Counted from the first letter of the stretch, positions 42,565 through 52,037 are shown. The stretch is DNA of 64,000 bases from Pseudoduganella armeniaca (GCF_003028855.1 NZ_CP028324.1:5518001-5582000); one strand, 5' to 3'. Notes: generated from the letters alone by a model not told the origin. Program-made: numbers and translations.

Positions 42565-43878
42565 CTACTCGAAATAGGCGGTGACGAGCTTGACGTCGTC
42601 CGCCGTCAGCGTGCCGGCGCCGGCGCGCACGTTCAGCCATGCGAGCATGTAGTTATAACGTGCCTGCGCGAGGTCGCGTTGTGCGGTCGATAGCTGGCGC
42701 TGCGCATTGAGCAGGTCCAGGTTGATGCGCACGCCGCCCTGGATGCTTTTCTCCGTTGCCTTCACGAGCAGGTTGGCGGAATCGACAGCCTTGATCAGCG
42801 CATCGATACGGGAACCGCTGCTGACCATGGCATTGTAGTTCTTGCGCAGGGTGACCAGCACCTTGTCGGTCTGCGCCTGCAGGTCCGCCCTGGCCTTTTC
42901 CTTCTGCGCCACGGACTGCCGCGTGGCCGCGCTGACCGCGCCGCCGGCATACAGCGGGATACTCATCTGGAAGCCGATGCTGCGCACCGTCGTATCCTGG
43001 TTGAAGGTCGTGATCGAGTCCGCCGCCTGTTTGCCGTACGAACCGACCAGCTCGACACGCGGCACGTGGCCGGCACGTTGCTTGTTCACTTCCTGCGTGG
43101 CCACCTCGACGCCGCTCGTCAAGGCCTTGATCTCGGGGTTCGTCGCGAGGGCCATGCTCTTCCACTCATCGAACGTACGCTTGTCCCCCAGCACCGCGCG
43201 GAAGCCCGAGCGCAGATGCCAGAGCCCTTCGGCCTGCCCGCCCGTCAGCGCGGCCAGCGTGTCGCGCGACGTGGCCAACGCATCCTGCGCCTCCAGCACC
43301 TGCGCCTCGGCCAGGTCCAGGCGCGACTGGGTTTCGATCATGTCGGTGCTGGTGCCCTCGCCTTTCTTGAACAGCAGGTTGTTGACGTTGCGCTGTTCGA
43401 TGTACACATCGCGCTCCTTCGTCGCGAGCGCCAACTGGTCTTCCTTCAACAGCACGTCGAAATACGCCGTCGTGACGCGCAGGATCACTTCCTGCGACTG
43501 GGCGTCGAACACGGCCTCGGCATACTCGCTCTCGGCCTTGCCCTGCTTGTAGCGGGCCCACGCGTCGAGACTGAACAGCGGCTGGCGTACCTGCACGGTC
43601 GCGTTGCGCGAGATGTACTTGCGTGGCACTTCCTGCTTGCCGACTTCGATTGTCGAGTTGTTGCGCGATCCGGCGTAGACGCCGGATACGCTGGGCAGCA
43701 AGGCTGAACGGCCGAGTATGCGGTTTTCCTTGCCGGCCTCTCCCGTATAGAACGCGGCGCGGTAGGCAGGATCGTTCTTCAGGGCCGCCTCATACGCTTC
43801 CGTCAGGCTCAGCGCGGCGGCATCGGCCGCGGCCAGCAGTGCCACCGTCATCGGCAGCAGTTTCAGCAGTCGTTTCAC
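42565..43878 (-). CDS. TolC-family outer-membrane factor of type I secretion
   Basis: A 437-residue TolC-like protein with signal peptide ('LLPMTVALLAAADAAALS') and the two-fold OEP repeat: 'LTEAYEAALKNDPAYRAA', 'LLPSVSGVYAG', and in the second half 'ALATNPEIKALTSGVEVATQEV' and 'PRVELVGSYG'. It forms the outer-membrane channel and periplasmic tunnel of a tripartite exporter. Its start is two bases after the HlyD stop, so the ABC-HlyD-TolC order is one operon. Having its own TolC suggests a dedicated exporter for the nearby surface protein. It converges on the DUF4157 gene. Confidence 0.93.
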   Translation of the reverse strand: MKRLLKLLPMTVALLAAADAAALSLTEAYEAALKNDPAYRAAFYTGEAGKENRILGRSALLPSVSGVYAGSRNNSTIEVGKQEVPRKYISRNATVQVRQPLFSLDAWARYKQGKAESEYAEAVFDAQSQEVILRVTTAYFDVLLKEDQLALATKERDVYIEQRNVNNLLFKKGEGTSTDMIETQSRLDLAEAQVLEAQDALATSRDTLAALTGGQAEGLWHLRSGFRAVLGDKRTFDEWKSMALATNPEIKALTSGVEVATQEVNKQRAGHVPRVELVGSYGKQAADSITTFNQDTTVRSIGFQMSIPLYAGGAVSAATRQSVAQKEKARADLQAQTDKVLVTLRKNYNAMVSSGSRIDALIKAVDSANLLVKATEKSIQGGVRINLDLLNAQRQLSTAQRDLAQARYNYMLAWLNVRAGAGTLTADDVKLVTAYFE

Positions 43879-43880
43879 GC

Positions 43881-45239
43881 TCAGTCCTCCGACAGCGCGC
43901 TCTTCGAGCGGTCAATGATCGGTTTCAGCAGGTAGTTCATCATCGTGCGCTCGCCGGTCTTCACGAACAGTTCCACCGGCATGCCAGGCTGCACATCCAT
44001 CTTGTGTGCCGCGATCAGGCGCTGCCCTTCCGGCGTGACGCGCGCGGTCACCTTGTAGTAAGGCATGCCGGTGCGCTCCTCGACACTGCGGTCCGCGGAC
44101 ACGGTGGCAACGACACCCGGAATGTGCGGCGTCTTGTTGGTGTTAAAGGCGGAGAACATCAGTTCGACCGGCAGGCCCACGTGCACCTTGTCGATCAGGT
44201 TGACGGCCAGCTGGCCTTCCACCACGAGGGCGTCGTTGGTCGGCACGATGTCCATCATCTTGAAGCCCGGCGCGACGACACCGCCGCGCGTGAACACCGC
44301 CAGGCCGACGATGGAACCGTTCACCGGCGCCTTCACCTCGGCATTGGCCAGCTCGAACTCCAGCGCCTGCAGGCGGGCCTGCAAGCCGTTCGCTTCCTTC
44401 TGGGTGTCGGCCAGCTGGGTCTGCACTTCCTTCTGGTATTCCTGCAGGCGCTGGCTGCGCCGCAAGCTCAGTTCCATCACCTGGCGCTGGCCGCGCATGA
44501 TGTTGCCCACGTCCTGCGAGTAGTCCGAGGACAGCTGGGCGTACGTGCGCTCCAGATCGAGCTGGCGGTTGCGCGGCACATAACCCTCTTTCGCCAGGTC
44601 GCGCATATTGTCCAGTTGTTCCTTGAGCAGGCCCAGCTGTACCTTCTTGCTGTCGCGCGATTCCTCCAGCGTGCGCACCTGGATCTTGAGGCCGGCGATG
44701 TTCTCGTCGACAGCGGCCAGTTCGTTGCGCAGCGCCGATTGGCGGGCGGCGAGCAACTGGGTTTGCTGGGCGAGGTTGGCCGCGACCTGCGGATCGTCCT
44801 TGCGATTGGCCAGCACGGCGGGAATGCCGAAGGTGGCAGCGTTACCGGCTTCGGCGATCAGGCGCGCTTCCATGACGCGTGCGCTGATGTACTGGCCGCG
44901 CGCGATCTCCGCCTGCGAACGCGCTTGCACGGAATTCATGCGCACGATCAGCTGGCCGGCTTTCACGACGTCGCCATCCTTCACGAAGATTTCCTCGACG
45001 ATGCCACCGGTCGGGTGCTGCACCGCCTTGCGATTGCCCTCCGCCGCGACGAACCCCGTCAGCGGCACGCCCTTGTCCAGCGGCGCGAAGCACGCCCACA
45101 GGAGGAAGGCGCCGAGGCCGACCAGGATGATGAGCCAGCCGATGCGGGCGTAGGAACCCGGGTTGGTGTTGACTTCGAACGGTTCGACGTCACGCGAGAC
45201 GACATCGGTGGTGCTTGGCTTGTTTTCGATGAGTTTCAT
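43881..45239 (-). CDS. HlyD-family periplasmic adaptor of type I secretion
   Basis: A 452-residue membrane-fusion protein. The cytoplasmic lead is followed by one span (about residues 33-52, 'IGWLIILVGLGAFLLWACF'), a lipoyl half-motif ('TGGIVEEIFVKDGDVVKAGQ'), and a long coiled-coil hairpin (about 110-290). The second lipoyl half ('VKAPVNGSIVGLAVFTRGGVV') and a beta-barrel with 'ELFVKTGERTMMNYLLKPI' at the end complete it; this last block is typical of PrtE/HlyD adaptors. It links the ABC protein to TolC. The start is three bases after the ABC stop. Confidence 0.95.
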   Translation of the reverse strand: MKLIENKPSTTDVVSRDVEPFEVNTNPGSYARIGWLIILVGLGAFLLWACFAPLDKGVPLTGFVAAEGNRKAVQHPTGGIVEEIFVKDGDVVKAGQLIVRMNSVQARSQAEIARGQYISARVMEARLIAEAGNAATFGIPAVLANRKDDPQVAANLAQQTQLLAARQSALRNELAAVDENIAGLKIQVRTLEESRDSKKVQLGLLKEQLDNMRDLAKEGYVPRNRQLDLERTYAQLSSDYSQDVGNIMRGQRQVMELSLRRSQRLQEYQKEVQTQLADTQKEANGLQARLQALEFELANAEVKAPVNGSIVGLAVFTRGGVVAPGFKMMDIVPTNDALVVEGQLAVNLIDKVHVGLPVELMFSAFNTNKTPHIPGVVATVSADRSVEERTGMPYYKVTARVTPEGQRLIAAHKMDVQPGMPVELFVKTGERTMMNYLLKPIIDRSKSALSED

Positions 45240-45242
45240 GAT

Positions 45243-47072
45243 TTATTCCTGTTCCGTCGCAGCCGCACCGCCGTTGGCCGGCGCCGGCTGTTGCGGCGCT
45301 TGCGCCGGTGCTTGCGGCGCCTGCGGTGCCTGCGGTGCGGGGGCCGACTGCGGACGCGCGGCCTGCTGCGCCTGCAGTGCCTTCTGGTTGGCTTCCTGCA
45401 GCGCCTGCAGCACCTGGTTGGTCGGGCCGAACAGGGCCGCCGTACCGTCGCGCAGCATTAGCAGCTTGTTGGTGGCACCGATGATGTTGGTGCGGTGCGT
45501 GATCAGCACGATCGTCTTGCCGCGTTGGCGCAGGTCGTTGAGCGCGCGCACCAGCGCCGCTTCGCCCACGTCGTCCAGGTTCGAATTCGGTTCGTCGAGC
45601 ACGATCACCGACGGGTCGCCGTACATCGCACGGGCCAGGCCCAGGCGTTGCTTCTGGCCACCGGAAAGACCGGCACCGCCGTCGCCGAGGATGGTGTCGT
45701 AGCCTTTCGGCAAATGCAGGATCATGTCGTGCACGCCGGCACGCTGGGCCGCCAGCACCACTTTTTCCGCATCCACTTCACCGAAGCGGGCGATGTTCTC
45801 ACTGACCGTGCCGCCGAACAGCTCCACGTCCTGCGGCAGGTAGCCGAGGTAAGGGCCCAGTTCGCCCTTGTTCCACTGATAGATGTCGGCGCCGTCGAGA
45901 CGTACCTTGCCCCCTTGGGCCGGCCAGACCCCAACCAGCAGGCGGGCCAGCGTCGATTTGCCGGAACCGCTGGCGCCGATAATGCCCAGCACGTCGCCCG
46001 CGTCGATACGGAAGTTCAGGTTGCGCAGCAGCGCCACCTGCGAACCCGGCGGCGCGGCCGTGACGCCTTCCACCGACAGCGAACCCTTCGGTGCTGGCAG
46101 GGTCATGCCGACCGCACGCTCCGGATTACGCTTCAGCATCTCGCTCAGGCGCTCGTACGAGCTGCGCGTATTCGCCCAGCCCTTCCATACGCCGATCAGT
46201 TGCTGCACGGGGGCCAGCGCCCGGCCCACGAGGATCGACGCGGCGATCATCATGCCCGGCGTGAGCTTGTTTTCCAGCACCAGCAGGGCGCCAAAGCCGA
46301 GCACCAGCGATTGCAGGGAGATCTGCACGAACTTCGTGACGGCGCCGATGACGCCGGCCTTCTCGCTGGCCTCGGCCTGCAAGCGCAGGAACACGCTGTG
46401 CTTCTTGAACCAGCGCTGCATCAGGTTGGGCAGCATGCCCATCGATTCGATGACTTCGGCGTGGCGCAAGTTATTGGTGGCCAGGGTATTCGACGCGACC
46501 GCCGTGCTGTTGGCCTCGGCCAGCGGTTTGTGCGTGACGCGTTCGTTGATGTACGCCAGCGCCATCAGGATGACACTGCCCACCAGCGCGAACACGCCCA
46601 GCATCGGCTGGAACAGGAAAATGACGATCAGGTAGACCGGGAACCAGGGCGCGTCGAAGAACGCGAACAGGCCATTACCGGTCAGGAACTGGCGAATATT
46701 GGTCAGGTCCTGCAGCGCCTGGCCGGCGGGAATGCCGCCCTGCTTCAGGCTTTGTTCGAACGCGGCGGAGTACACCCGCTTGTTCATCAACATGTCGAAC
46801 TTCGCGCCAACGCGCACCAGCACGAAGCTGCGGATCATCTCGAGCGCCGAGAGCAGGATGTAGGCGCCCAGCATCATCAGCGTCAGCATGCCCAGCGTGA
46901 CTTCGTTGCGGCTGGCCAGCACGCGGTCGTACACCTGCATCATGTAGAGCGATGGAACCAGCATCAAGAGGTTCGTGATGGCACTGAACGCGCCCACGGT
47001 ATAGAACGTGCTCTTGAACGTCAGCAGAGCCTGCTCGATCTCGTTCTTGGCGTCGAATAACTTGTTTTTCAT
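45243..47072 (-). CDS. Type I secretion ABC transporter (PrtD/RsaD-like)
   Basis: A 609-residue permease-ATPase. Membrane segments cover about 20-300 without an N-terminal C39 peptidase domain, so it is the PrtD/LapB-like class exporting RTX-type substrates with uncleaved C-terminal signals. The ATPase has Walker A GASGSGKST (366-374), signature LSGGQKQR (469-476) and Walker B VIVLDEP (489-495). The C-terminal 60 residues are an odd Ala/Pro/Gln-rich tail (blocks of APQ) not needed in the family. It heads the export operon, which has a Crp-type palindrome 94 bp upstream of this start. Confidence 0.95.
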   Translation of the reverse strand: MKNKLFDAKNEIEQALLTFKSTFYTVGAFSAITNLLMLVPSLYMMQVYDRVLASRNEVTLGMLTLMMLGAYILLSALEMIRSFVLVRVGAKFDMLMNKRVYSAAFEQSLKQGGIPAGQALQDLTNIRQFLTGNGLFAFFDAPWFPVYLIVIFLFQPMLGVFALVGSVILMALAYINERVTHKPLAEANSTAVASNTLATNNLRHAEVIESMGMLPNLMQRWFKKHSVFLRLQAEASEKAGVIGAVTKFVQISLQSLVLGFGALLVLENKLTPGMMIAASILVGRALAPVQQLIGVWKGWANTRSSYERLSEMLKRNPERAVGMTLPAPKGSLSVEGVTAAPPGSQVALLRNLNFRIDAGDVLGIIGASGSGKSTLARLLVGVWPAQGGKVRLDGADIYQWNKGELGPYLGYLPQDVELFGGTVSENIARFGEVDAEKVVLAAQRAGVHDMILHLPKGYDTILGDGGAGLSGGQKQRLGLARAMYGDPSVIVLDEPNSNLDDVGEAALVRALNDLRQRGKTIVLITHRTNIIGATNKLLMLRDGTAALFGPTNQVLQALQEANQKALQAQQAARPQSAPAPQAPQAPQAPAQAPQQPAPANGGAAATEQE

Positions 47073-47138
47073 TGGCGGATTGCACCGAGTGTGTTGAGGC
47101 CCGCAATGGGACCGCCCCGCCGGTTTGCGGGAGACAAG

Positions 47139-47181
47139 AGATTATCGCTCAAATTGGCCGAAAAATGTGATGCATGTCACA
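47139..47181 (-). promoter_or_regulatory. Crp-type site and promoter of the type I secretion operon
   Basis: TGTGATGCATGTCACA (47166-47181) is an exact TGTGA-N6-TCACA palindrome, flanked by AAA and TTA as in strong Crp sites. On the minus strand TAATCT (47139-47144) lies 29.5 bp from the dyad centre to its near edge, the geometry of a class II activator site at about -41.5. Confidence 0.75.
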
Positions 47182-47252
47182 TTAATGTGCGTTCGATGTA
47201 TACTTGTTGGAAATCAAAAATGCAGTATTGCAATAATGGCAGGGCATAGGTC

Positions 47253-47273
47253 AGCTCGCCTCCCCCTGGCGAG
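47253..47273. terminator. Hairpin after the methyltransferase gene
   Basis: GCTCGCC / GGCGAGC is a short inverted repeat directly past the methyltransferase stop. It has no T-run. It may weakly end that transcript. Confidence 0.35.
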
Positions 47274-47285
47274 CCGACTAGATCC

Positions 47286-48821
47286 TCATGCGACGTACAG
47301 CGACCTCAGCAGCGGTAACTCCTTCTCCATGAACGCTTGCGCGTGCCGCTCGAGCTGGGCCAGGTTCTGCTCCGGGGTCGCAAGCACCGCCCCCTCGACA
47401 TTGAGGCGCTGCCCCTGCGCATCCAGGATCTTCCATGCGTACCTTGCCATATCCCCCGGTGCGTTGGCGCCGTCCTGCAATGCCAGCAGGAAGAGCTGGC
47501 TGAACCGTTGCACCGGGATGCCGCCGCCCGTGAGTGGACTGGCAAGCATGCCGATATCGCTGCTCGACCTGCCTCGGCGGCATAACTCGGCGTTGAGCGC
47601 GACGGTGCGCGGACGCAGTGCCTGCACGGTGGCGTCGTCATTGGCAGGCGCTACCACGCCCATGCCGCACAGCAGCATCAATGCCTCTGTGACCACCAAT
47701 GGGACCAGACCTTGCGGGCCCAGCGTGTCGATCAGGTTGCCGATATCGCGCGGCGTGTGGTCGGCCAGCGCATCGAGCACGGGACTGTAGATCGCGGGCG
47801 TCAGGTCGGCCTTGCCCGCCGGCCCGGTGACGCTCGGAGCCACATCCTCGCGCCGCTTGACCAGTACCAAGCGCTGTCCGCGCAGCGCTTCGGCGCGATC
47901 CAGCATCGTCAACTGACGCGCGCCCTTGACCCAGAAGTCGCGCCGGAACTGCTGGTTGACCATGAAGTCGCGGACACTCTCGCGCAGGCCATGATCGTTC
48001 AGCTCGCCAAGGAAGGCCTGCTGGGAAGGCGACAGGTTCAAGGCCGGGATCAGGTCGAGGTAGCTGGCGGAGCAGGCGAACTGCAGCTTGGCGCCGTGCA
48101 GCAGTTCCGCCACGTCGGCAAAGTGCATCGGATGCCAGTCGCGGTTGAAGTACTCATGGGCGAGGTACTGCCGGTTCAGCCCTTTTATGCCCTGCAAGCG
48201 CCCCGGCACCGCCGGATTTGCCTTGACATAGGCAGGGTCGGTCGCCAGCAACTTTTCGGCGAAGTCGATCGCCTGCTCCACCTTGCCCGTGGAGCCCCAA
48301 CCGGCCGGACTCATCGTGGCGGCGTGGCGATTCATCAGGTGACGCATCGGCGCGAACGCGGCCCAGCCGGGCATGGTGTTGTAACTGATATACAGCACGC
48401 CGCCCACCTTGAGCCGGCGGCGCAGGAAATCGACGAGGACGGCGCGGTTCTCGTGCGAGATCCAGCTCCAGATGCCGTGCAGGCCGATGTAGTCGAACTG
48501 CGGCAGGTCGGCGCGTTGCGCGAACTCGTCGAAGGCGGCGTCGGACAGGTCCACCTGCACTCCACACTGGCCAGCCAGCTGCTGGGCAAAACCAGCTTGA
48601 GAGGGATTGAAATCGGTACCGAACCAGCGCACCGTGCCTGCGGCCGCGTGCATCGTGATGCTGACGCCTTGACCAAAACCCAGTTCGCAAGCGTTCTCGA
48701 ACGTCGGGCATGCTAGGCCCGCATAGGCCAGCGCCAGCCGCGCACGCAAGGGGTTCAACTCGCCGTAATAACCATATGTATAGCCAATATCTGCCGTATA
48801 ACCGGCCGTCCAGTCCGTCAT
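47286..48821 (-). CDS. Class I SAM methyltransferase with regulatory domain
   Basis: A 511-residue methyltransferase. The Rossmann part (about 40-165) has the SAM loop 'NACELGFGQGVSITMHAA' and 'GTDFNPSQAGFAQQLAG'. The second half matches the methyltransferase regulatory domain (PF10119; 'YISYNTMPGWAAFAPMRHLM', 'YLAHEYFNRDWHPMHFADVAELL'). The substrate is unknown; such proteins occur beside surface-protein and polysaccharide genes, and some relatives methylate protein lysines in outer-membrane proteins. It sits between the S-layer-like gene and its exporter operon, facing the same way, so modification of that protein or its glycan anchor is a reasonable inference. The start at 48821 lies after a weak ribosome site (GGAGCGGGC). 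Confidence 0.85.
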   Translation of the reverse strand: MTDWTAGYTADIGYTYGYYGELNPLRARLALAYAGLACPTFENACELGFGQGVSITMHAAAGTVRWFGTDFNPSQAGFAQQLAGQCGVQVDLSDAAFDEFAQRADLPQFDYIGLHGIWSWISHENRAVLVDFLRRRLKVGGVLYISYNTMPGWAAFAPMRHLMNRHAATMSPAGWGSTGKVEQAIDFAEKLLATDPAYVKANPAVPGRLQGIKGLNRQYLAHEYFNRDWHPMHFADVAELLHGAKLQFACSASYLDLIPALNLSPSQQAFLGELNDHGLRESVRDFMVNQQFRRDFWVKGARQLTMLDRAEALRGQRLVLVKRREDVAPSVTGPAGKADLTPAIYSPVLDALADHTPRDIGNLIDTLGPQGLVPLVVTEALMLLCGMGVVAPANDDATVQALRPRTVALNAELCRRGRSSSDIGMLASPLTGGGIPVQRFSQLFLLALQDGANAPGDMARYAWKILDAQGQRLNVEGAVLATPEQNLAQLERHAQAFMEKELPLLRSLYVA

Positions 48822-48894
48822 GCCCGCTCCTGTTATCGCAAAGGTAAAAAGAGCAGTATAGATAACAAGGCAACACCATGCGCCCGCTTGGACG

Positions 48895-48930
48895 AAAAAA
48901 AACCCTGGCCCTCGCGAGAGGGACAGGGTT
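48895..48930 (-). terminator. Terminator of the S-layer-like gene
   Basis: On the minus strand the stem AACCCTG.CCCTC / GAGGG.CAGGGTT is followed by a run of eight T. A second hairpin (ACCTGCCC-TC-GGGCAGGT, 48950-48967) stands between it and the stop codon, giving a double stop. Confidence 0.88.
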
Positions 48931-48980
48931 CTAGCATTTCCTCGTGCTCACCTGCCCGAGGGCAGGTAAGTCAGCGGAAA

Positions 48981-51900
48981 TTAGGCCAGTTGGATGCCTG
49001 CAGCAACGTCAGCCGTCGACAGCGAGGTCACGCCCGTTACACCAACCAGCTGGATGATGTCGGTGGTGCTCGTGCCGTCGTCGGAGATGACGTAGGTGTT
49101 GCCGTTCAGCTCGATAGCTGCCGAATCAGCGGCACCAGCGTCGATCGCTTCGAAGATCAGCTTCAGTTCGCCGACCGTATCGATCAGGCCAACGTCAGCA
49201 CCCGCCAGGGTGATGACGCCGTCCTTGACGGAAGCGGTCAGGTCCACAGCACCGGCGATCACGCCGGTCAGGTCAGCAGCGCTGACGGTGTTAGCGATGA
49301 CCGTCGTGACGTCCAGATCCAGCTTGTCGCCGCCAGCAGCGATGCTGAAGTCGGTGATGCGCTCGGTGCCGGTGATGCCAGCGTTGGTCGAAGCGATGAC
49401 GAAGGTGTCGGAACCTGCGCCGCCGGTCAGGATGTCGATGCCAGCACCGCCGGTGATGGTGTCGTTGCCTGCGCCGCCAACGATGGTGTCCTTGGCTGCG
49501 TTACCAACCAGGACGTCGTTACCTGCGCCGCCCGTGATCGACACGGATGCGGATGCGGTGCTGTTGTCCGAGGTGTACTTGACAGCCAGGTTAGCGGCGG
49601 TGTCAGCGGCACCGTTGCCCACAACGCCCGACGCGTCGAACACGGTCACGGCAGCAGCGACGGAAGTGCTCAGATCCAGGCCGTTGTTACCGGCAACGGT
49701 GATCTTCGTTGCAGCGGCAGCGGTCAGCAGGACCGTGTCGATGGTAGCGGCGCTTGCGGCACCTGCGTCCACCGTCTTCAGGTTGATGGTCTCGACACCG
49801 GCAACGGTCACGCCGCCGAAGGCCTTGACGCTCGTGGTTGCATTGCTCAGATCGACGTTGAACACGTCAGCGGCGTTGAAGGCTGCGTCACGGACGTTCA
49901 CGGTCACCAAGGTGGACGCGTCGGTCAGGGTCAGCGTGCCGTTCGAGGCGACGTTGTTCAGGACCAGTGCGGTAGCGCCAGCGGTGCTGATCTTGCCGAT
50001 GTTGCCCAGACCGATCAGGTCCAGCGTTTCGGAGGCTGCACCGGTGATGGTGAGCGCTTCGAAGCCGGTCACTTTGCTGTTGAACGTCGAGTTCGCGTCA
50101 GCAGCGTCGGCCAGCGTTGCGCTGATGACCAGCGTGTCGTTGCCTTCGCCGCCGTTGATCGAACCGCCGGTACCAGCTGCGCCACCGTAGGTCACGATGT
50201 CGTCGCCTGCGCCCATGGTGATGGCTTTGGTGTAGCCGGTCGTCAGGGTGACGGCGTCGGCACCTGCACCACCGGTGAAGCTTACATCAGCACCGATTGC
50301 GGTACCCAACGAAGCACCAGCGGTGTTCGTTACCACCACGGAGGTCAGGGCGCCCAGGGTCTGTGCGGTCAGTTCGACTGCTGCGTCGCCGGAGATGTTC
50401 AGCGTTTTCACGCCGCCAGCCACCAGGGAAGCGATGGTCGATGCATCGGTATTGCCAGCCAGGTTCAGCGTGGTGATGTCGCTGTCGATCGTGACGGCGC
50501 CGGTCGTTTCCAGGCCTTTGACGTTCAGGGCCAGCGCGGTGTTTGCCGCGGTGGTCAGGCCGCCCAGCGTGCCAGCGTTGACGGAGGTACCGGTGCCCGA
50601 CAGGTTCAGCGTGGTCAGCGCGCCCGAGTTCACGGTTGCTGCGGCGAAGTTGTTCAGGGTAACGGTGGTGATCTTGCCTGCTGCGGTTGCCGAAGCAGCG
50701 TTCACGTCGGTGATCGTCACGGCGCCGTTGACGTGGCCAGCCGTGGTCGTGTCGGCCGTAGCAGCAGCAGCGTCAACAACCGTTACGGTCGTCGTGTTGG
50801 CATCGCCGGTGATCTTGACTTCGCCTGCGGTCGTCGTGGTGTTGACGGCGTTACCGGCAACTTGCGTCACGTTGATCGAGGTGCCGCCTTTGACGGTGAT
50901 TTCGTTGCCGGTCACGCCAGCAGCCGAAACCGTCGAGTTCACGGTCACGGCACCAGCAGCAGCGGTCGTTTCGCCAACTTTGACGAAGCCGGCATTTGCG
51001 CCCACTTCGGTCACGGTCACGTCTTTACCGCCGTTCACGGCGACCGTACCGGTAGCCGTGGAGCGGGTAACGCCGACGTCGGTGGTCGCGGCAGCGGTTA
51101 CGGTCTGAGCGGTAACGCCAACCACGTTCAGCTTCTCAACGCCTTCCCAGGTGGTCGTGTTGATGACGGAGCCGGTCGTGCTGGTGACGATGTTGACGTT
51201 TTCAACGTCGGACACTTTCACGTTCAGCGGCAGCGCGAATGCGCCGGTCTGCGTGATGTTCAGCGTGTCGTTGCCATTGCCGCCGACGATCGTGTCGCCC
51301 ACGGTCAGCGTGCTTGCGCTAGCGACTTCGACTGCGTTGAAGGTGTCGTTGTTGGCGGTGCCGGACAGGGTGTCCAGGCCAGCGGTCAGTGCTGCGGTGA
51401 CGCCAGGTACGCCGATCACGACGATGGCTTCCAGAGCGGCTTCGACGTTAGCCTGGAAGGCTTCCACGTCGGTGGTGTTGTCCACGCTGGCCAGCAGGTT
51501 GCGTGCGGCAGCAGCAGCAGCGTCGCCCGAGTAACCGTTGATTTCGGCAACGGTGTCGATTTCAGCCGTGAAGTTGGTCGCAACTTGCGTCTTGTTTTCG
51601 ACGGCTGCCTTGTCCAGCAGGCCTTGTTCGGTCGTGTTGCTCAGTGCGCCTTCGGTGATGGCGGCAGCGGCGTTGGCGCGCGTCAGGCGGCCAGCCAGGA
51701 TTTCGCCAACCCAGAAATTCAGGCCTTCCAGGTCTGCATCGCGATTCAGGACGTTGTTGTACACGGCGTTGACGAACTTCGAAACGCCAATCTGGCTGTT
51801 GTCGTTGCCGTACAGGGCAACGGCTTCAGCCGAGCTGTTGAAGTTGTTAACCAGCGCCTTCAGGGCGGTATTGCCGGTTTGCGACTGAACGGCCGCGGTC

Positions 51901-52037
51901 AATTCCGTGAAGGTCTTCGGAGCACCCAGCGCTTCCAGTTGCGCCGTGTAGTTCTGCAGGCCGTAGTAGTCAGCCGGACGGCCGAAGTACGACACATACA
52001 GTTGCTGTACTACTGCTACGTAATCTTGTGCTGCCAT
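48981..52037 (-). CDS. RsaA-like S-layer / RTX protein with N-terminal DUF4214 domain
   Basis: A 1018-residue secreted protein with no signal peptide. Residues 1-115 form a DUF4214 domain ('LYVSYFGRPADYYGLQNY', 'VYNNVLNRDADLEGLNFWV'). From about 215 onward the protein is Ala/Thr/Val/Asn-rich beta structure with almost no Cys and repeated motifs 'GLDTLSGTANNDTF', 'TLNLSGTGTS', 'TLNISGDAAVELT', 'GGAGADAVTL' and 'MGAGDDIVTYGG'. From memory these follow the order and wording of Caulobacter RsaA. RTX nonapeptides (GGAGNDTITGGAG) lie at about 830-873 and a type I export signal is expected at the C-terminus. It probably forms a calcium-dependent surface layer. The start at 52037 follows AAGGAT. Confidence 0.85.
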   Translation of the reverse strand: MAAQDYVAVVQQLYVSYFGRPADYYGLQNYTAQLEALGAPKTFTELTAAVQSQTGNTALKALVNNFNSSAEAVALYGNDNSQIGVSKFVNAVYNNVLNRDADLEGLNFWVGEILAGRLTRANAAAAITEGALSNTTEQGLLDKAAVENKTQVATNFTAEIDTVAEINGYSGDAAAAAARNLLASVDNTTDVEAFQANVEAALEAIVVIGVPGVTAALTAGLDTLSGTANNDTFNAVEVASASTLTVGDTIVGGNGNDTLNITQTGAFALPLNVKVSDVENVNIVTSTTGSVINTTTWEGVEKLNVVGVTAQTVTAAATTDVGVTRSTATGTVAVNGGKDVTVTEVGANAGFVKVGETTAAAGAVTVNSTVSAAGVTGNEITVKGGTSINVTQVAGNAVNTTTTAGEVKITGDANTTTVTVVDAAAATADTTTAGHVNGAVTITDVNAASATAAGKITTVTLNNFAAATVNSGALTTLNLSGTGTSVNAGTLGGLTTAANTALALNVKGLETTGAVTIDSDITTLNLAGNTDASTIASLVAGGVKTLNISGDAAVELTAQTLGALTSVVVTNTAGASLGTAIGADVSFTGGAGADAVTLTTGYTKAITMGAGDDIVTYGGAAGTGGSINGGEGNDTLVISATLADAADANSTFNSKVTGFEALTITGAASETLDLIGLGNIGKISTAGATALVLNNVASNGTLTLTDASTLVTVNVRDAAFNAADVFNVDLSNATTSVKAFGGVTVAGVETINLKTVDAGAASAATIDTVLLTAAAATKITVAGNNGLDLSTSVAAAVTVFDASGVVGNGAADTAANLAVKYTSDNSTASASVSITGGAGNDVLVGNAAKDTIVGGAGNDTITGGAGIDILTGGAGSDTFVIASTNAGITGTERITDFSIAAGGDKLDLDVTTVIANTVSAADLTGVIAGAVDLTASVKDGVITLAGADVGLIDTVGELKLIFEAIDAGAADSAAIELNGNTYVISDDGTSTTDIIQLVGVTGVTSLSTADVAAGIQLA

